From: Ferrimonas lipolytica
GTDB lineage: Bacteria; Pseudomonadota; Gammaproteobacteria; Enterobacterales; Shewanellaceae
Length of the DNA: 64,000 nt
NCBI RefSeq assembly: GCF_012295575.1
Contig: NZ_CP051180.1
Location: forward strand, 1,364,001-1,428,000
Direction: 5' to 3'
The position numbers and the translations under genes are program-made. The notes below the pieces were generated by a model. That model was not told where the DNA came from and made no database searches. It worked only from the letters and a program-made list of their open reading frames with translations. This document shows positions 1 to 9,256 of the stretch, one piece after another (positions within the stretch are counted from its first letter, which is position 1; each line of letters starts with the position of its first letter).

Positions 1-663
1 CACCACTTGATGCTGCTGCAGCAATAGCTTTAAGGCAGCAAAAGTATCGTCATCCCAGTCATTGGGATCGCAGATCAACAGCACTAGGCTAGCTCCGTTA
101 CATTGCGCCAGAACTTGATGCAGATGAGAGGCAGTAGGCGCCGCTTGATGCGTGAGCGGCGCAACCGATAACGATTGGTTGTACGCGGTTATCTGTTGCA
201 GCAGTTGCGTTTGGTGCCGTTGGTTACGTTTGGGTTGCAATTGGCGACTGCTGCTATCGGAAAATACCAATAACCCAGTGCGATCCCCTTGCTGGGTGGC
301 AATCCACATCGATAATGCCGCCAGCTCTGCAGCGATCACCGACTTGGTTTTGCCGGTGCTGCCAAAAAACATCGCTTGGCGTTGATCTAGCACAATCAAT
401 AAGTCGCGATCGCGCTCTTCACTGAAAACGCGCACATGAGGCTTACTGGTGCGTAGAGTTGCCTTCCAGTCCATGGTACGAATGTCATCGCCATGCTGGT
501 ACTGCCGCAGTTCTTCGAAATTCAAGCCGCGGCCATGCAAAGAGGAGCGATGTTGGCCAAGTGGTTGTCGCTTAATTTTTCGTTTGGAGACAAACGAGAG
601 CCCTTGCGCCTGAAACTTAAGCTGTTGCAGTTGCGGCATATCAACATGAATGGAACTGCTCAT
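1..663 (-). CDS. DUF58 domain protein, 3' end cut by window edge
   Basis: My own minus-strand translation from the ATG at 663 gives 221 residues with no stop before the window edge. It begins MSSSIHVDMPQLQQL and contains the DUF58 signature: a GRGLNFEELRQYQHGDDIRT stretch (about residues 45-64), then MDWKATLRTSKPHVRVFSEE. DUF58 proteins are vWA-like partners of MoxR AAA ATPases, encoded beside them and thought to act in envelope or metal-centre maturation; the function in this species is unknown. The start is 9 bp after the moxR stop, so the two are co-transcribed. In related genomes DUF4381 and vWA genes usually follow, which would lie beyond the window edge. Confidence 0.85.
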   Translation of the reverse strand, partial: MSSSIHVDMPQLQQLKFQAQGLSFVSKRKIKRQPLGQHRSSLHGRGLNFEELRQYQHGDDIRTMDWKATLRTSKPHVRVFSEERDRDLLIVLDQRQAMFFGSTGKTKSVIAAELAALSMWIATQQGDRTGLLVFSDSSSRQLQPKRNQRHQTQLLQQITAYNQSLSVAPLTHQAAPTASHLHQVLAQCNGASLVLLICDPNDWDDDTFAALKLLLQQHQVV

Positions 664-672
664 AGCAAGCCC

Positions 673-1638
673 TTATGCCAATGCGGTGTTGCGGATAATT
701 TCATCAATCACATCGTCGGCGCTGATGCCGTTTGCCTGTGCTTCGTAGCTTAGAATGAGCCGATGGCGCAGTACTCGATGGACAACTGCTTTAACGTCAT
801 CGGGATCGACAAAGCTGCGCCCTTGGAGATAGGCCATCGCTCGGGCCGATTTATCAATAGCTAAGCTAGCGCGTGGACTTGCCCCAGCAACAATCCAACG
901 GGATAGCTCGCTATCTGCCGCCCGTTCAGGTTTACGAGTGAGCATGACTAAAGCAACGATGTAATCGACAATTGCTTTACTGACGTGAATCGATTGCACC
1001 TGCTGGCGGGCCACGTTAAGCCAGTTTGAATCGAAATGCAGCGGCGCTTGTTCTGTTTGCGCTTCTTCGGCTCGTACTAGTTCGATGATTTGCGCTTCGG
1101 TTTCATCGTTTGGGTAATCAACGATTACCTTCATTAAGAATCGGTCCATCTGCGCTTCGGGTAGCGGATAGGTTCCTTCCTGTTCAATTGGGTTTTGTGT
1201 TGCCAGTACCATAAACAGTGCGGGTAGGGCGTGGCTATGGCCGGCAATGGTTACCTGCCGCTCCTCCATCGCTTCAAGCAACGCCGCCTGCACTTTGGCT
1301 GGGGCGCGATTGATCTCGTCGGCGAGAATAAGATTGTTAAATATTGGCCCCGGTTGGAACTGCAGTTTAGGTACGCCGTCTAGCTGCGAATACACCTCGG
1401 TGCCGGTGACGTCGGAAGGGAGTAAATCAGGGGTAAACTGAATGCGGCCGAAATCGACCTTCATCGCATCGGCTAAGGATTTAATGGCGCGGGTCTTGGC
1501 GGTGCCCGGCATCCCTTCGAGTAGCAGGTTACCGTTGGAAAGTAACGCGATAAGAAGTGCTTCGGACAGATGCTGTTGTCCAATCACAGCGTGATCAAGC
1601 TGGCTTTTAAGCTGTTGTAGTGGTGAATCGACGGTCAT
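673..1638 (-). CDS. MoxR-family AAA+ ATPase
   Basis: A complete 321-residue AAA+ ATPase of the MoxR type, a chaperone-like ATPase working with DUF58/vWA proteins. Visible motifs are Walker A GMPGTAKT (42-49), Walker B LILADE (103-108) and sensor-1 ATQN (146-149), followed by the MoxR-typical GTYPLPEAQMDRFLMK. The C-terminal lid lies around residues 220-321. It is the first visible gene of a minus-strand operon and is followed after 9 bp by the DUF58 gene. Family assignment is firm; the client protein cannot be told from sequence. Confidence 0.93.
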   Translation of the reverse strand: MTVDSPLQQLKSQLDHAVIGQQHLSEALLIALLSNGNLLLEGMPGTAKTRAIKSLADAMKVDFGRIQFTPDLLPSDVTGTEVYSQLDGVPKLQFQPGPIFNNLILADEINRAPAKVQAALLEAMEERQVTIAGHSHALPALFMVLATQNPIEQEGTYPLPEAQMDRFLMKVIVDYPNDETEAQIIELVRAEEAQTEQAPLHFDSNWLNVARQQVQSIHVSKAIVDYIVALVMLTRKPERAADSELSRWIVAGASPRASLAIDKSARAMAYLQGRSFVDPDDVKAVVHRVLRHRLILSYEAQANGISADDVIDEIIRNTALA

Positions 1639-1889
1639 GACCGATCAGTTGGTTGTTCGAATTGTGTTTGAACAGTACCAACCGTCTAAACCATTGACTG
1701 TGAGTTGAGTCAATCGTTTGCTTTGCGGGGATTTGTTCTAATTTGTTTGTGATAGCAGGTAGATACTTAGTGCTTTTGGCGGAACATTGTTTCCAAAACT
1801 GGCGATGTTGTAGGCGCGGCGCGGTTATGTAGCGCTGTTTCTTAGCAATAAAAAGGTTGTGTACCAATTAAGTGGTTCTCTTTTCAATG

Positions 1890-2133
1890 CTGTTAAAGCA
1901 AAGGCTAGGCGAGTTTTGATGCAAAGGGTAAAGCACTACCGCCGTTGCTCTTGCGCCGCATTGGAGCAGGTCAGCGAAGCGTTTTGGAGTGCGACCTAAG
2001 GCAAAGGGGGCGAAGATCCCCGCTAATGCATACAAGAATGTGCCATCGCCACCGCGACATAGTCCCTAAAAGCACCGAAATCGGTGAAGCCGAAGGCTTA
2101 AGATAAACTTCAATAGCTAACTACGACACAGCC
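1890..2133 (+). repeat. Dispersed repeat, copy A (about 245 bp)
   Basis: This stretch matches the reverse complement of 11379-11634 over its whole length, and its 3' half matches 53989-54113. Shared blocks include CTGTTAAAGCA at the left end, AAAGCACTACCGCCG, GCGACCTAAGGC, ATGCATACAAGAATGTGCC, and GCTAACTACGACACAGCC at the right end. Near the right end CACCG-AAAT-CGGTG and AGCC-GAA-GGCT can fold into two adjacent hairpins. It carries no convincing reading frame and no transposase. In the rest of the moxR-metG gap (1639-1889) I see only the moxR promoter region and no gene. Confidence 0.85.
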
Positions 2134-2134
2134 A

Positions 2135-2162
2135 ATAAAAACGCCGAGCTAAGCTCGGCGTT
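2135..2162 (-). terminator. Intrinsic terminator of metG
   Basis: On the minus strand the arms AACGCCGAGCT and AGCTCGGCGTT are separated by one base and are followed by TTTATT. It lies about 30 bp after the metG stop. The T-run is short, but the GC-rich stem is perfect. Confidence 0.8.
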
Positions 2163-2190
2163 GTTCTGATCAAATGATCACCAGTTACGA

Positions 2191-4254
2191 TTACATCACG
2201 CGTTGGCCTGGAATAGCGCCATCGTCAGGGCTCAGTAGGTAGATATCTTCACCACCCGGGCCAGCAGCCAGTACCATCCCTTCGGACATACCAAACTTCA
2301 TCTTACGAGGGGCAAGGTTGGCTACCATGATGGTGAGTCGGCCTTCGAGATCTTCAGGCTTGTATGCCGATTTAATCCCGGAGAATACTTGGCGGGTTTC
2401 GCCGCCCAGATCCAACGTCATCTTAATCAGCTTTTTAGCACCATCAACGTGCTCTGCTTTAGCGATGCGAGCGATACGTAGATCGGTCTTTGCGAAGGTG
2501 TCAAAATCGATGGTGTCAGCGATTGGATCCTTGGCAAGCTCATCGTTGGCACCAGTTGATACGTCGGCTTCAGCCTGTGGCTCAGCAGCCTGCTCAGCGG
2601 CCAAATCTGCTTTGGTCGCTTCGATGATCGCTTCGATCTTAGCCGGTTCGATACGTTGAATAAGCGCTTTAAACTTATTGATTTCATGACCGGTTAAAGT
2701 GTCGTTGATGTTATCCCAACGCAGTTCAGCATTAAGGAAGGCTTCAACGTTTGCAGCCATCTGTGGCAGTACTGGCTTGAGGTAAGTCATCAAGATACGG
2801 AACAGGTGGATACCCATCGAGCAGACTTCGTGGGTCTTCTGCTCCATGCCTTCTTGTTTAGCCATTGACCACGGTGCCATATCGGCAATGTAGGCGTTAG
2901 CTTTATCAGCCAGCGCCATCACTTCGCGAATCGCTTTGCCGTACTCGCGACCTTCAAACAGGGCTGCAATACTGGTTTGGGCGTTTTGGAACTCCGCCAA
3001 TAGCTCAGGATTCTCAATACCGTCAGCCAACTTTCCGTCGAAACGCTTAGCGATGAAACCGGCAGTACGGGAAGCAATGTTTACCAGTTTGCCGACCATG
3101 TCAGAGTTAACGCGCTGGGCGAAATCTTCAAGGTTAAGATCGATGTCATCGATGCGGTCGTTAAGCTTGGCGGCGTAGTAGTAACGCAGGTATTCAGGGT
3201 GCAGGTGATCTAAGTAGGTACGTGCCTTAATAAAGGTACCGCGAGACTTAGACATCTTAGCGCCGTTAACGGTTACGTAGCCGTGAGCAAACACGTTGGT
3301 TGGTTTACGCAGGTTGGCGCCGTGCAACATTGCAGGCCAGAACAGGCTGTGGAAGTAGATGATGTCTTTACCGATGAAGTGGTAAAGCTCAGTCTTCGAG
3401 TCTTTGTTCCAATACTCGTTGAAGTCCAAGTCGTCACGCTTTTGGCATAAGTTGTCGAATGAACCCATGTAGCCAATTGGCGCGTCTAGCCAAACGTAGA
3501 AAAACTTCTTGCCGTCGGTGCCTGGAATCTCAAACCCAAAGTATGGTGCATCACGGGAGATATCCCATTGCTGCAGGCCAGACTCAAACCATTCATTCAG
3601 CTTGTTGGCCATTTCTGACTGTAATGCACCAGAGGTGGTCCACTCTTGCAGCACCTGTTTGAACTGGGGCAGGTCAAAGAAGTAATGCTCAGAGTCTTTC
3701 ATTACTGGGGTTGCGCCGGACACTACAGACTTCGGATTGATTAACTCAACCGGGCTGTAGGTTGCACCACACACTTCACAGTTGTCGCCGTTTTGGTCTT
3801 CAGCCTTACACTTAGGGCAGGTACCAGTTACGAAACGGTCAGGCAAAAACATCTGTTTTTCTGGATCAAACAGCTGCTCGATGACGCGGGTCTTGATGTA
3901 GCCGCTGTCATTTAAGCGGTTGTAGATCTCAGACGACCACTTACGGTTCTCTTCCGAGTGGGTAGAGTGGTAGTTGTCGTAGTTAACCAAGAAATCGGCA
4001 AAGTCGGCTTGATGTTCTTCAGAAACCTTGGCGATCATCTCCTCAGGAGTCATGCCCAACTTCTGCGCCTTAAGCATAATTGGCGTACCGTGGGTGTCAT
4101 CAGCACATACCGCAATACACTGGTTACCACGTAGTTTTTGGAACCGTGCCCAGATGTCGGTTTGAATGTGCTCAAGCATGTGGCCTAAGTGGATTGAACC
4201 ATTGGCGTAAGGTAACGCACTGGTCACCAGAATTTTTCTGTTCTCGACTGCCAT
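2191..4254 (-). CDS. metG: Methionyl-tRNA synthetase
   Basis: A 687-residue class I synthetase that charges tRNA-Met. The HIGH-type motif HLGH (22-25), the KMSKS loop (333-337) and one zinc knuckle (C146, C149, C159, C162) are all visible. After an Ala/Glu-rich linker (about 555-580) a C-terminal EMAP/Arc1p-like tRNA-binding domain begins near residue 585, giving the long dimeric E. coli-type enzyme. It is transcribed divergently from apbC across about 145 bp and ends in the hairpin at 2135-2162. Confidence 0.97.
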   Translation of the reverse strand: MAVENRKILVTSALPYANGSIHLGHMLEHIQTDIWARFQKLRGNQCIAVCADDTHGTPIMLKAQKLGMTPEEMIAKVSEEHQADFADFLVNYDNYHSTHSEENRKWSSEIYNRLNDSGYIKTRVIEQLFDPEKQMFLPDRFVTGTCPKCKAEDQNGDNCEVCGATYSPVELINPKSVVSGATPVMKDSEHYFFDLPQFKQVLQEWTTSGALQSEMANKLNEWFESGLQQWDISRDAPYFGFEIPGTDGKKFFYVWLDAPIGYMGSFDNLCQKRDDLDFNEYWNKDSKTELYHFIGKDIIYFHSLFWPAMLHGANLRKPTNVFAHGYVTVNGAKMSKSRGTFIKARTYLDHLHPEYLRYYYAAKLNDRIDDIDLNLEDFAQRVNSDMVGKLVNIASRTAGFIAKRFDGKLADGIENPELLAEFQNAQTSIAALFEGREYGKAIREVMALADKANAYIADMAPWSMAKQEGMEQKTHEVCSMGIHLFRILMTYLKPVLPQMAANVEAFLNAELRWDNINDTLTGHEINKFKALIQRIEPAKIEAIIEATKADLAAEQAAEPQAEADVSTGANDELAKDPIADTIDFDTFAKTDLRIARIAKAEHVDGAKKLIKMTLDLGGETRQVFSGIKSAYKPEDLEGRLTIMVANLAPRKMKFGMSEGMVLAAGPGGEDIYLLSPDDGAIPGQRVM

Positions 4255-4400
4255 CGTCTCTCGATTCTTCTGTAGATACGAAATAAAGGCGCAATTCTAA
4301 CGTATGAACTCAAAATTTTCATTAGCGGAGCGTGCTTATGCGCGCTTTGTCGCCGCCTTTTGGTACACTCTCGCTAATTGCTAAACAAAGGACATGGCTT

Positions 4401-5510
4401 GTGACCGCTTTCGTAATCAATAATTCCCTTCCAGAACCGCTATCTACAGTAGTTTTGGAGCAGCTTAAAACCTTCAACGAACCGTTACTGAATAAAAACC
4501 TGATTGACGCTGAAATCCTTCGTGGTCTTGCCATTGATGGTCGTTGTCTGCAGGTCGGTTTAGTAATGCCATACCCAGGGCAATCGCAGTATCGCGACCT
4601 CGTAATGGCACTAACCAATCACTTGGCGGTTATTGAGGGCATTGATGAGGTTGAGTGTGAAATTGGCTTAAACGTAGCAGCGGTCAATTCCGGTAACGCC
4701 AAGGCACATCCAAAGATCCGTAATGTTATTGCGGTTGGCTCGGGTAAAGGCGGGGTTGGTAAATCCACTACGGCGGTAAATTTTGCTCTTGCACTTGCGG
4801 CTGAAGGTGCCCGTGTCGGGATGTTGGACGCCGATATTTACGGCCCGTCAATTCCGACTATGCTAGGTTGTATTGATTTCAAGCCAACCAGTCAAGATGG
4901 TAAAACCATGGAGCCTGCCTACGTCCACAACATGGCAGTGATGTCGATGGGCTTCCTAGCTACCGACGACAACGCTTCGGCATGGCGCGGGCCAATGGCG
5001 GCTGGGGCGATGGAACAGTTGATGAATGAAACCAACTGGCCTGAACTGGATTATCTGGTGATCGATATGCCACCAGGCACCGGTGATATTCAGCTAACGC
5101 TGTCGCAAAAGTTCCCGGTTTCAGGGGCTGTGATTGTGACTACTCCACAAGAGATTGCCACCTTGGATGCCCGTAAAGGGATCACCATGTTCAACAAAGT
5201 AAATGTGCCAGTATTAGGTATTGTTGAAAACATGAGCTACCACACTTGTGAAAACTGTGGTTCGAAAGAGCATCCGTTTGGGCAAGGCGGTGGACTGGCT
5301 ACCGCAAATCGGTACAATGTGCCGCTTTTAGGGGAATTGCCTCTAAATGTGACGGTTAGAGAGCATCTGGACAACGGTACCCCAACGGTTGTCGCTGAGC
5401 CTGAAAGTGCGATTAGTAATGAATACCAAACCATTGCCCGCAACGTCGCCGCTTCACTGATTTTGCTCTCACAGCCAGACGACTTGAGTATCGAAATCAC
5501 CAATGAATAA
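4401..5510 (+). CDS. apbC: Iron-sulfur cluster carrier ATPase ApbC/Mrp
   Basis: A P-loop NTPase that carries and transfers Fe-S clusters. The open frame extends upstream to 4332, but the GTG at 4401 is preceded by AAAGGA at the right distance and gives a normal-length 369-residue protein starting MTAFVINNSLPEPL. Numbered from there, the N-terminal DUF59-like domain occupies about 1-95, the deviant Walker A GKGGVGKST lies at 115-123, and the cluster-binding CENC (C283, C286) near the C-terminus. It stands divergent from metG, the usual metG/apbC arrangement in gammaproteobacteria. Confidence 0.95.
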   Translation: MTAFVINNSLPEPLSTVVLEQLKTFNEPLLNKNLIDAEILRGLAIDGRCLQVGLVMPYPGQSQYRDLVMALTNHLAVIEGIDEVECEIGLNVAAVNSGNAKAHPKIRNVIAVGSGKGGVGKSTTAVNFALALAAEGARVGMLDADIYGPSIPTMLGCIDFKPTSQDGKTMEPAYVHNMAVMSMGFLATDDNASAWRGPMAAGAMEQLMNETNWPELDYLVIDMPPGTGDIQLTLSQKFPVSGAVIVTTPQEIATLDARKGITMFNKVNVPVLGIVENMSYHTCENCGSKEHPFGQGGGLATANRYNVPLLGELPLNVTVREHLDNGTPTVVAEPESAISNEYQTIARNVAASLILLSQPDDLSIEITNE

Positions 5511-5517
5511 CCCATGG

Positions 5518-5536
5518 AGGGGCCCTTGTGGCCCCT
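5518..5536 (+). terminator. GC-rich hairpin after apbC
   Basis: AGGGGCC and GGCCCCT flank a 5-base loop, 8 bp after the apbC stop. There is no T-run, so it is either a weak terminator or an mRNA 3'-end/processing structure before udk. Confidence 0.45.
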
Positions 5537-5568
5537 TCAATCCAACTTCTGTGTGAGAAAGTGAATTT

Positions 5569-6210
5569 ATGAGCTCCCAACAGCAATGCGTCATCATCGG
5601 TATCGCCGGAGCTTCGGCTTCTGGTAAAAGCTTAATTGCTCGTACCATCTATGAAGAACTGACGCGGGATCTAGGTACTGATCAAATTGAAGTGATCAAT
5701 GAAGACGCCTATTACAAAGATCAATCTCACCTGACCATGGAAGAACGGGTAAAGACGAACTATGACCACCCCAATGCACTTGATCATGATTTGCTGGCAC
5801 ACCACCTGCAATTGCTTAAGTCTGGCGCGGCGGTTGAAGTGCCGACCTACAGCTATGTAGAACACACCAGAATGAGCAAAACCAACACGGTTACGCCGAA
5901 AAAGGTGATCATTTTGGAAGGGATTTTGTTGTTAACCAATCATGCGTTGCGTCAACAGATGCACGCGTCGGTATTTATGGATACGCCGCTGGATATCTGC
6001 TTTATCCGCCGTCTTACCCGCGACGTGGAAGAGCGAGGCCGTTCGATGGAGTCGGTTATTGGTCAGTACCAGAGTACGGTGCGACCGATGTTCCTGCAGT
6101 TTATCGATCCGTCCAAACAACACGCGGACATCATCGTTCCTCGTGGTGGTAAGAACCGGATCGCTATCGACATTTTGAAGGCTAAGATCCGCCAGCTGGT
6201 AAACGGTTAA
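5569..6210 (+). CDS. udk: Uridine kinase
   Basis: A 213-residue kinase phosphorylating uridine and cytidine in pyrimidine salvage. The P-loop GASASGKS (14-21) is followed by [18 protein letters not shown], the nucleoside-binding region of the family, and then by the conserved [12 protein letters not shown]. Length matches E. coli Udk (213). It sits between apbC and dcd; the apbC-udk-dcd order is common in Shewanella and Vibrio relatives. Confidence 0.96.
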   Translation: MSSQQQCVIIGIAGASASGKSLIARTIYEELTRDLGTDQIEVINEDAYYKDQSHLTMEERVKTNYDHPNALDHDLLAHHLQLLKSGAAVEVPTYSYVEHTRMSKTNTVTPKKVIILEGILLLTNHALRQQMHASVFMDTPLDICFIRRLTRDVEERGRSMESVIGQYQSTVRPMFLQFIDPSKQHADIIVPRGGKNRIAIDILKAKIRQLVNG

Positions 6211-6245
6211 AACTAAGACCTAATAATAACAATAAGGATTGATAG

Positions 6246-6830
6246 ATGCGCTTAACGGATGTAGAGATTGAACAACACTTAGACGATGGTTTGATTGTGG
6301 TAGAACCACGACCAACCGCCGACAAAATCAGTGGGGTTAGTCTTGATGTGTCACTTGGTAATAAATTCCGAGTGTTTAAGGATCATACCGCATCACACAT
6401 CGATCTTTCTGGGCCACGAGAGATGGTACAGGCGCAGCTAAACAACGTAATGAGTGACGAGCTGGTGATCGCTGATGATCAGCAGTTTTTCCTGCATCCC
6501 GGTGAACTGGCGCTTGGTATTACTCTTGAAGCGGTTACCTTACCAGCTAACATTGTTGGCTGGCTGGATGGTCGTTCATCGTTAGCGCGTCTTGGCTTGA
6601 TGGTACACGTTACCGCTCACCGCATTGATCCAGGTTGGTCTGGCAACATCGTGCTGGAGTTCTTCAATAGTGGCAAATTGCCGCTGGCATTAAGCCCGCG
6701 AATGGCAATTGGCGCGCTTAACTTTGAAAAACTCAGCCGCGATTGCGCTAAACCGTACAATTCGCGTTCCGATGCGAAGTATCGTGGTCAAAGTGGTGCG
6801 GTTGCGAGCCGGATCAGTCAGGACGACTAA
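6246..6830 (+). CDS. dcd: dCTP deaminase
   Basis: Converts dCTP to dUTP, the main source of dUMP for thymidylate synthesis in enteric-type bacteria. The protein has 194 residues (E. coli 193). RSSLARLG begins at R110, and the catalytic glutamate falls at E138 within the conserved [12 protein letters not shown] segment, the same position as in E. coli. It ends 2 bp before pabC. Together with tmk further down it places two dTTP-supply enzymes in this cluster. Confidence 0.97.
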   Translation: MRLTDVEIEQHLDDGLIVVEPRPTADKISGVSLDVSLGNKFRVFKDHTASHIDLSGPREMVQAQLNNVMSDELVIADDQQFFLHPGELALGITLEAVTLPANIVGWLDGRSSLARLGLMVHVTAHRIDPGWSGNIVLEFFNSGKLPLALSPRMAIGALNFEKLSRDCAKPYNSRSDAKYRGQSGAVASRISQDD

Positions 6831-6832
6831 TT

Positions 6833-7645
6833 ATGCGATTTTGGCTTAACGGCGTAGCGGCGGATGAGATTGCCATCGCTGACCGTGGTTTATCGCTTGG
6901 GGACGGCCACTTCACTACCGTTAAGGTGGTGAATGGCGCAATGGAGTTATGGCCGCTGCACCGGCAGCGGCTGGCCAATGCCAACGCGCTGCTGGGCTTT
7001 GCCGCCATCGACTGGGAGCGCATTGATGCTGAGTTGAAGGCAGTTATCGCCGACGTCGAGCTCGGTTGCTTACGGATAACCTTAACCCGAGGCTGTTCTG
7101 GCCGTGGTTATCAAGGTAAGTGGGGCGTGGATGCCACGCGGATCTATTCTGTTTCAGATTTTCCAAGTCACTATGGGCAATGGCAACGACAGGGCATTAC
7201 GGTCGACATCGCCACCACTCGGTTGAGTTTCGGTGGACCACTAGTTGGTGTAAAAACCATTGGTCGTGCTGAGCAGGTTGTTATTAAACATGAACTAACT
7301 CGGTCGCCAGCAGACGATCTCATCGTACTGGATCCTTTCGACAACGTTATTGAAGCCAGTGCTGGTAATCTGTTTGTGGTTATTGATGGCACCGTAGTTA
7401 CACCACAATTAAGTCACAGTGGTATTGCTGGGGTTATGCGCCAAAGGCTGCTAGCGGACATTGCCGAGCTTGGTTATCAAGTGCAGGTTAGACCCCTTAA
7501 GCTGGCGGAACTGAAACACTGTCAGCAGGCCATTATCTGTAACTGTTTGATGGGAGTTGTTCCCGTCAATTACATTGGGCAACAGCACCTCACTCTTCAT
7601 TCACTCGCAACATCGTTACAGGGACACTATGACCCGTTGGTTTAA
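6833..7645 (+). CDS. pabC: Aminodeoxychorismate lyase
   Basis: A PLP enzyme that releases p-aminobenzoate from aminodeoxychorismate for folate synthesis. It has 270 residues, fold-type IV, with DRGLSLGDGHFTT (17-29) near the N-terminus. The PLP lysine is K141 in GVKTIGRAEQV, corresponding to GIKHLNRLEQV of E. coli. The C-terminal GIAGVMRQ is also conserved. The stop overlaps the mltG start by 17 bp, the classical pabC-mltG-tmk-holB order. Confidence 0.95.
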   Translation: MRFWLNGVAADEIAIADRGLSLGDGHFTTVKVVNGAMELWPLHRQRLANANALLGFAAIDWERIDAELKAVIADVELGCLRITLTRGCSGRGYQGKWGVDATRIYSVSDFPSHYGQWQRQGITVDIATTRLSFGGPLVGVKTIGRAEQVVIKHELTRSPADDLIVLDPFDNVIEASAGNLFVVIDGTVVTPQLSHSGIAGVMRQRLLADIAELGYQVQVRPLKLAELKHCQQAIICNCLMGVVPVNYIGQQHLTLHSLATSLQGHYDPLV

Positions 7646-8639
7646 AGGCCTACTCATTGCGTTTGGTATCGCATTGACGATAACCGCTGCTGCAGCGCTG
7701 TTCGTTTCGCAGCAGGTCCAAAAGGCGTTAACCGCTGAATTAAGGATTGATGCAACGACCGAAGTTACCATTGCACCAGGGCAATCAGTGCGGCAGTTAT
7801 TACTGCAGTGGCAACAGCGCGGATGGATCGACTCTGAATTGTGGCTGCGCTTGGCGTTAAAGCTTAAGCCACAATTGGCTGGCATTAAGGCTGGTACCTA
7901 CCACTTAGCGGATGATTTGACCGTAGAACAGGCGTTACAGCACCTTAAAGAGGGTGTTGAAGCACAATTTAGTATCACTTTAGTGGAAGGCGGTACCATC
8001 AAAGAGTGGTTAGCCCAGATCCAGCAGCACCCACGCTTGGTGCACACCATATCATCGGTTCAAGAACTTACGGCGGCGTTAGATATTGATGACGCCAATC
8101 CAGAAGGGTGGTTCTATCCAGACACATACTCCTACAGTGTTGGCAGCAGCGACGTCGACCTGCTTAGTCGTGCTCATCAGCGAATGCAGCAAGCTGTAAC
8201 AACAACCTGGGCCGAACGACAGCAAGATCTGCCGCTAAAGTCCGCCTATGAACTGCTGATTCTCGCCTCGATTATCGAGAAGGAAACCGCGGTTGCCGCT
8301 GAGCGCCCGCTGGTCTCGTCGGTATTCATTAATCGCCTTAACAAAGGGATGCGATTACAAACCGATCCCACCGTAATTTATGGCTTGGGGGACAGTTACC
8401 ACGGTGACATTACCCGCAAGCACTTGAAAACAACCACTCCATACAATACCTACCGTATTGATGGGCTAACTCCGACGCCGATTGCCAACCCCTCGTTGGC
8501 TTCACTTCAGGCGGCAGCAGCACCACAGGCAAGTAAATACCTGTACTTTGTTGCCAACGGTGAGGGTGGTCACACCTTTAGCTTGAACCTGAAAGATCAC
8601 AATCGCGCGGTACAGCGTTACCTAAAAATGAATAAATAA
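7629..8639 (+). CDS. mltG: Endolytic murein transglycosylase MltG
   Basis: Cleaves nascent glycan strands and is thought to terminate peptidoglycan polymerisation; an inner-membrane enzyme facing the periplasm. The frame is open from 7557, but the ATG at 7629 has AGGGA (7619-7623) and yields the expected N-terminal anchor GLLIAFGIALTITAAAALFV. Of 336 residues, the YceG catalytic glutamate is E217 in SIIEKET. The conserved FINRL and TDPTV-YGLG stretches follow. It overlaps pabC by 17 bp and tmk by 1 bp, so translation is probably coupled. Confidence 0.95.
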   Translation: MTRWFKGLLIAFGIALTITAAAALFVSQQVQKALTAELRIDATTEVTIAPGQSVRQLLLQWQQRGWIDSELWLRLALKLKPQLAGIKAGTYHLADDLTVEQALQHLKEGVEAQFSITLVEGGTIKEWLAQIQQHPRLVHTISSVQELTAALDIDDANPEGWFYPDTYSYSVGSSDVDLLSRAHQRMQQAVTTTWAERQQDLPLKSAYELLILASIIEKETAVAAERPLVSSVFINRLNKGMRLQTDPTVIYGLGDSYHGDITRKHLKTTTPYNTYRIDGLTPTPIANPSLASLQAAAAPQASKYLYFVANGEGGHTFSLNLKDHNRAVQRYLKMNK

Positions 8640-9256
8640 TGACTGGCACATTTATCGTAATTGAAGGGCTCGAAGGAGCCGGTAAGAGCAGCGCGGTGGC
8701 GTTGGTTAATGACTTTCTAGTGAAACGCTTTCCCCAGCGTGAGATCGTTAATACCCGTGAACCCGGTGGCACGCCATTGGCCGAGGAGATCCGCGAGATC
8801 TGGAAACAACCACGGCAAGAACCGATGGCACCAATCACTGAATTGCTGATGGTATACGCCTGTCGTGCGCAATTGGTGGAAACGGTAATTAAACCGGCCC
8901 TTGAACGCGGTGCGGTTGTTCTTGGCGACCGCCATAACCTTAGCTCTGTGGCATACCAAGGTGGCGGTCGTCACTTGTCGGAGCAGGTAGAGGCGTTATC
9001 GAACATCACCTTAGGTGAGTTTAAACCAACGCTGACGCTGTATCTCGATATTGAACCATCAATTGGATTAGAGCGAGCACGCCAGCGTGGTGCCTTGGAT
9101 CGCATTGAGCTGGAACAGCTAAGCTTTTTCGAGCGGGCACGACAGTGCTACCTCGTCGCTGCAGAAAACGACAGTGCTATTGTAACCATCGATGCGTCAC
9201 AACCGATTGAAGCGGTTCAAGCGGATATCATCAGCGCTTTGGAGCAGTCCCTTTGA
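8639..9256 (+). CDS. tmk: Thymidylate kinase
   Basis: Phosphorylates dTMP to dTDP. It has 205 residues, with P-loop GLEGAGKS (10-17) and conserved NTREPGGT. The usual DRY-type motif reads DRHNLSS here. The lid segment RQRGALDRIE is close to the E. coli type. The start shares one base with the mltG stop, and the end overlaps holB by 4 bp. Confidence 0.96.
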   Translation: MTGTFIVIEGLEGAGKSSAVALVNDFLVKRFPQREIVNTREPGGTPLAEEIREIWKQPRQEPMAPITELLMVYACRAQLVETVIKPALERGAVVLGDRHNLSSVAYQGGGRHLSEQVEALSNITLGEFKPTLTLYLDIEPSIGLERARQRGALDRIELEQLSFFERARQCYLVAAENDSAIVTIDASQPIEAVQADIISALEQSL

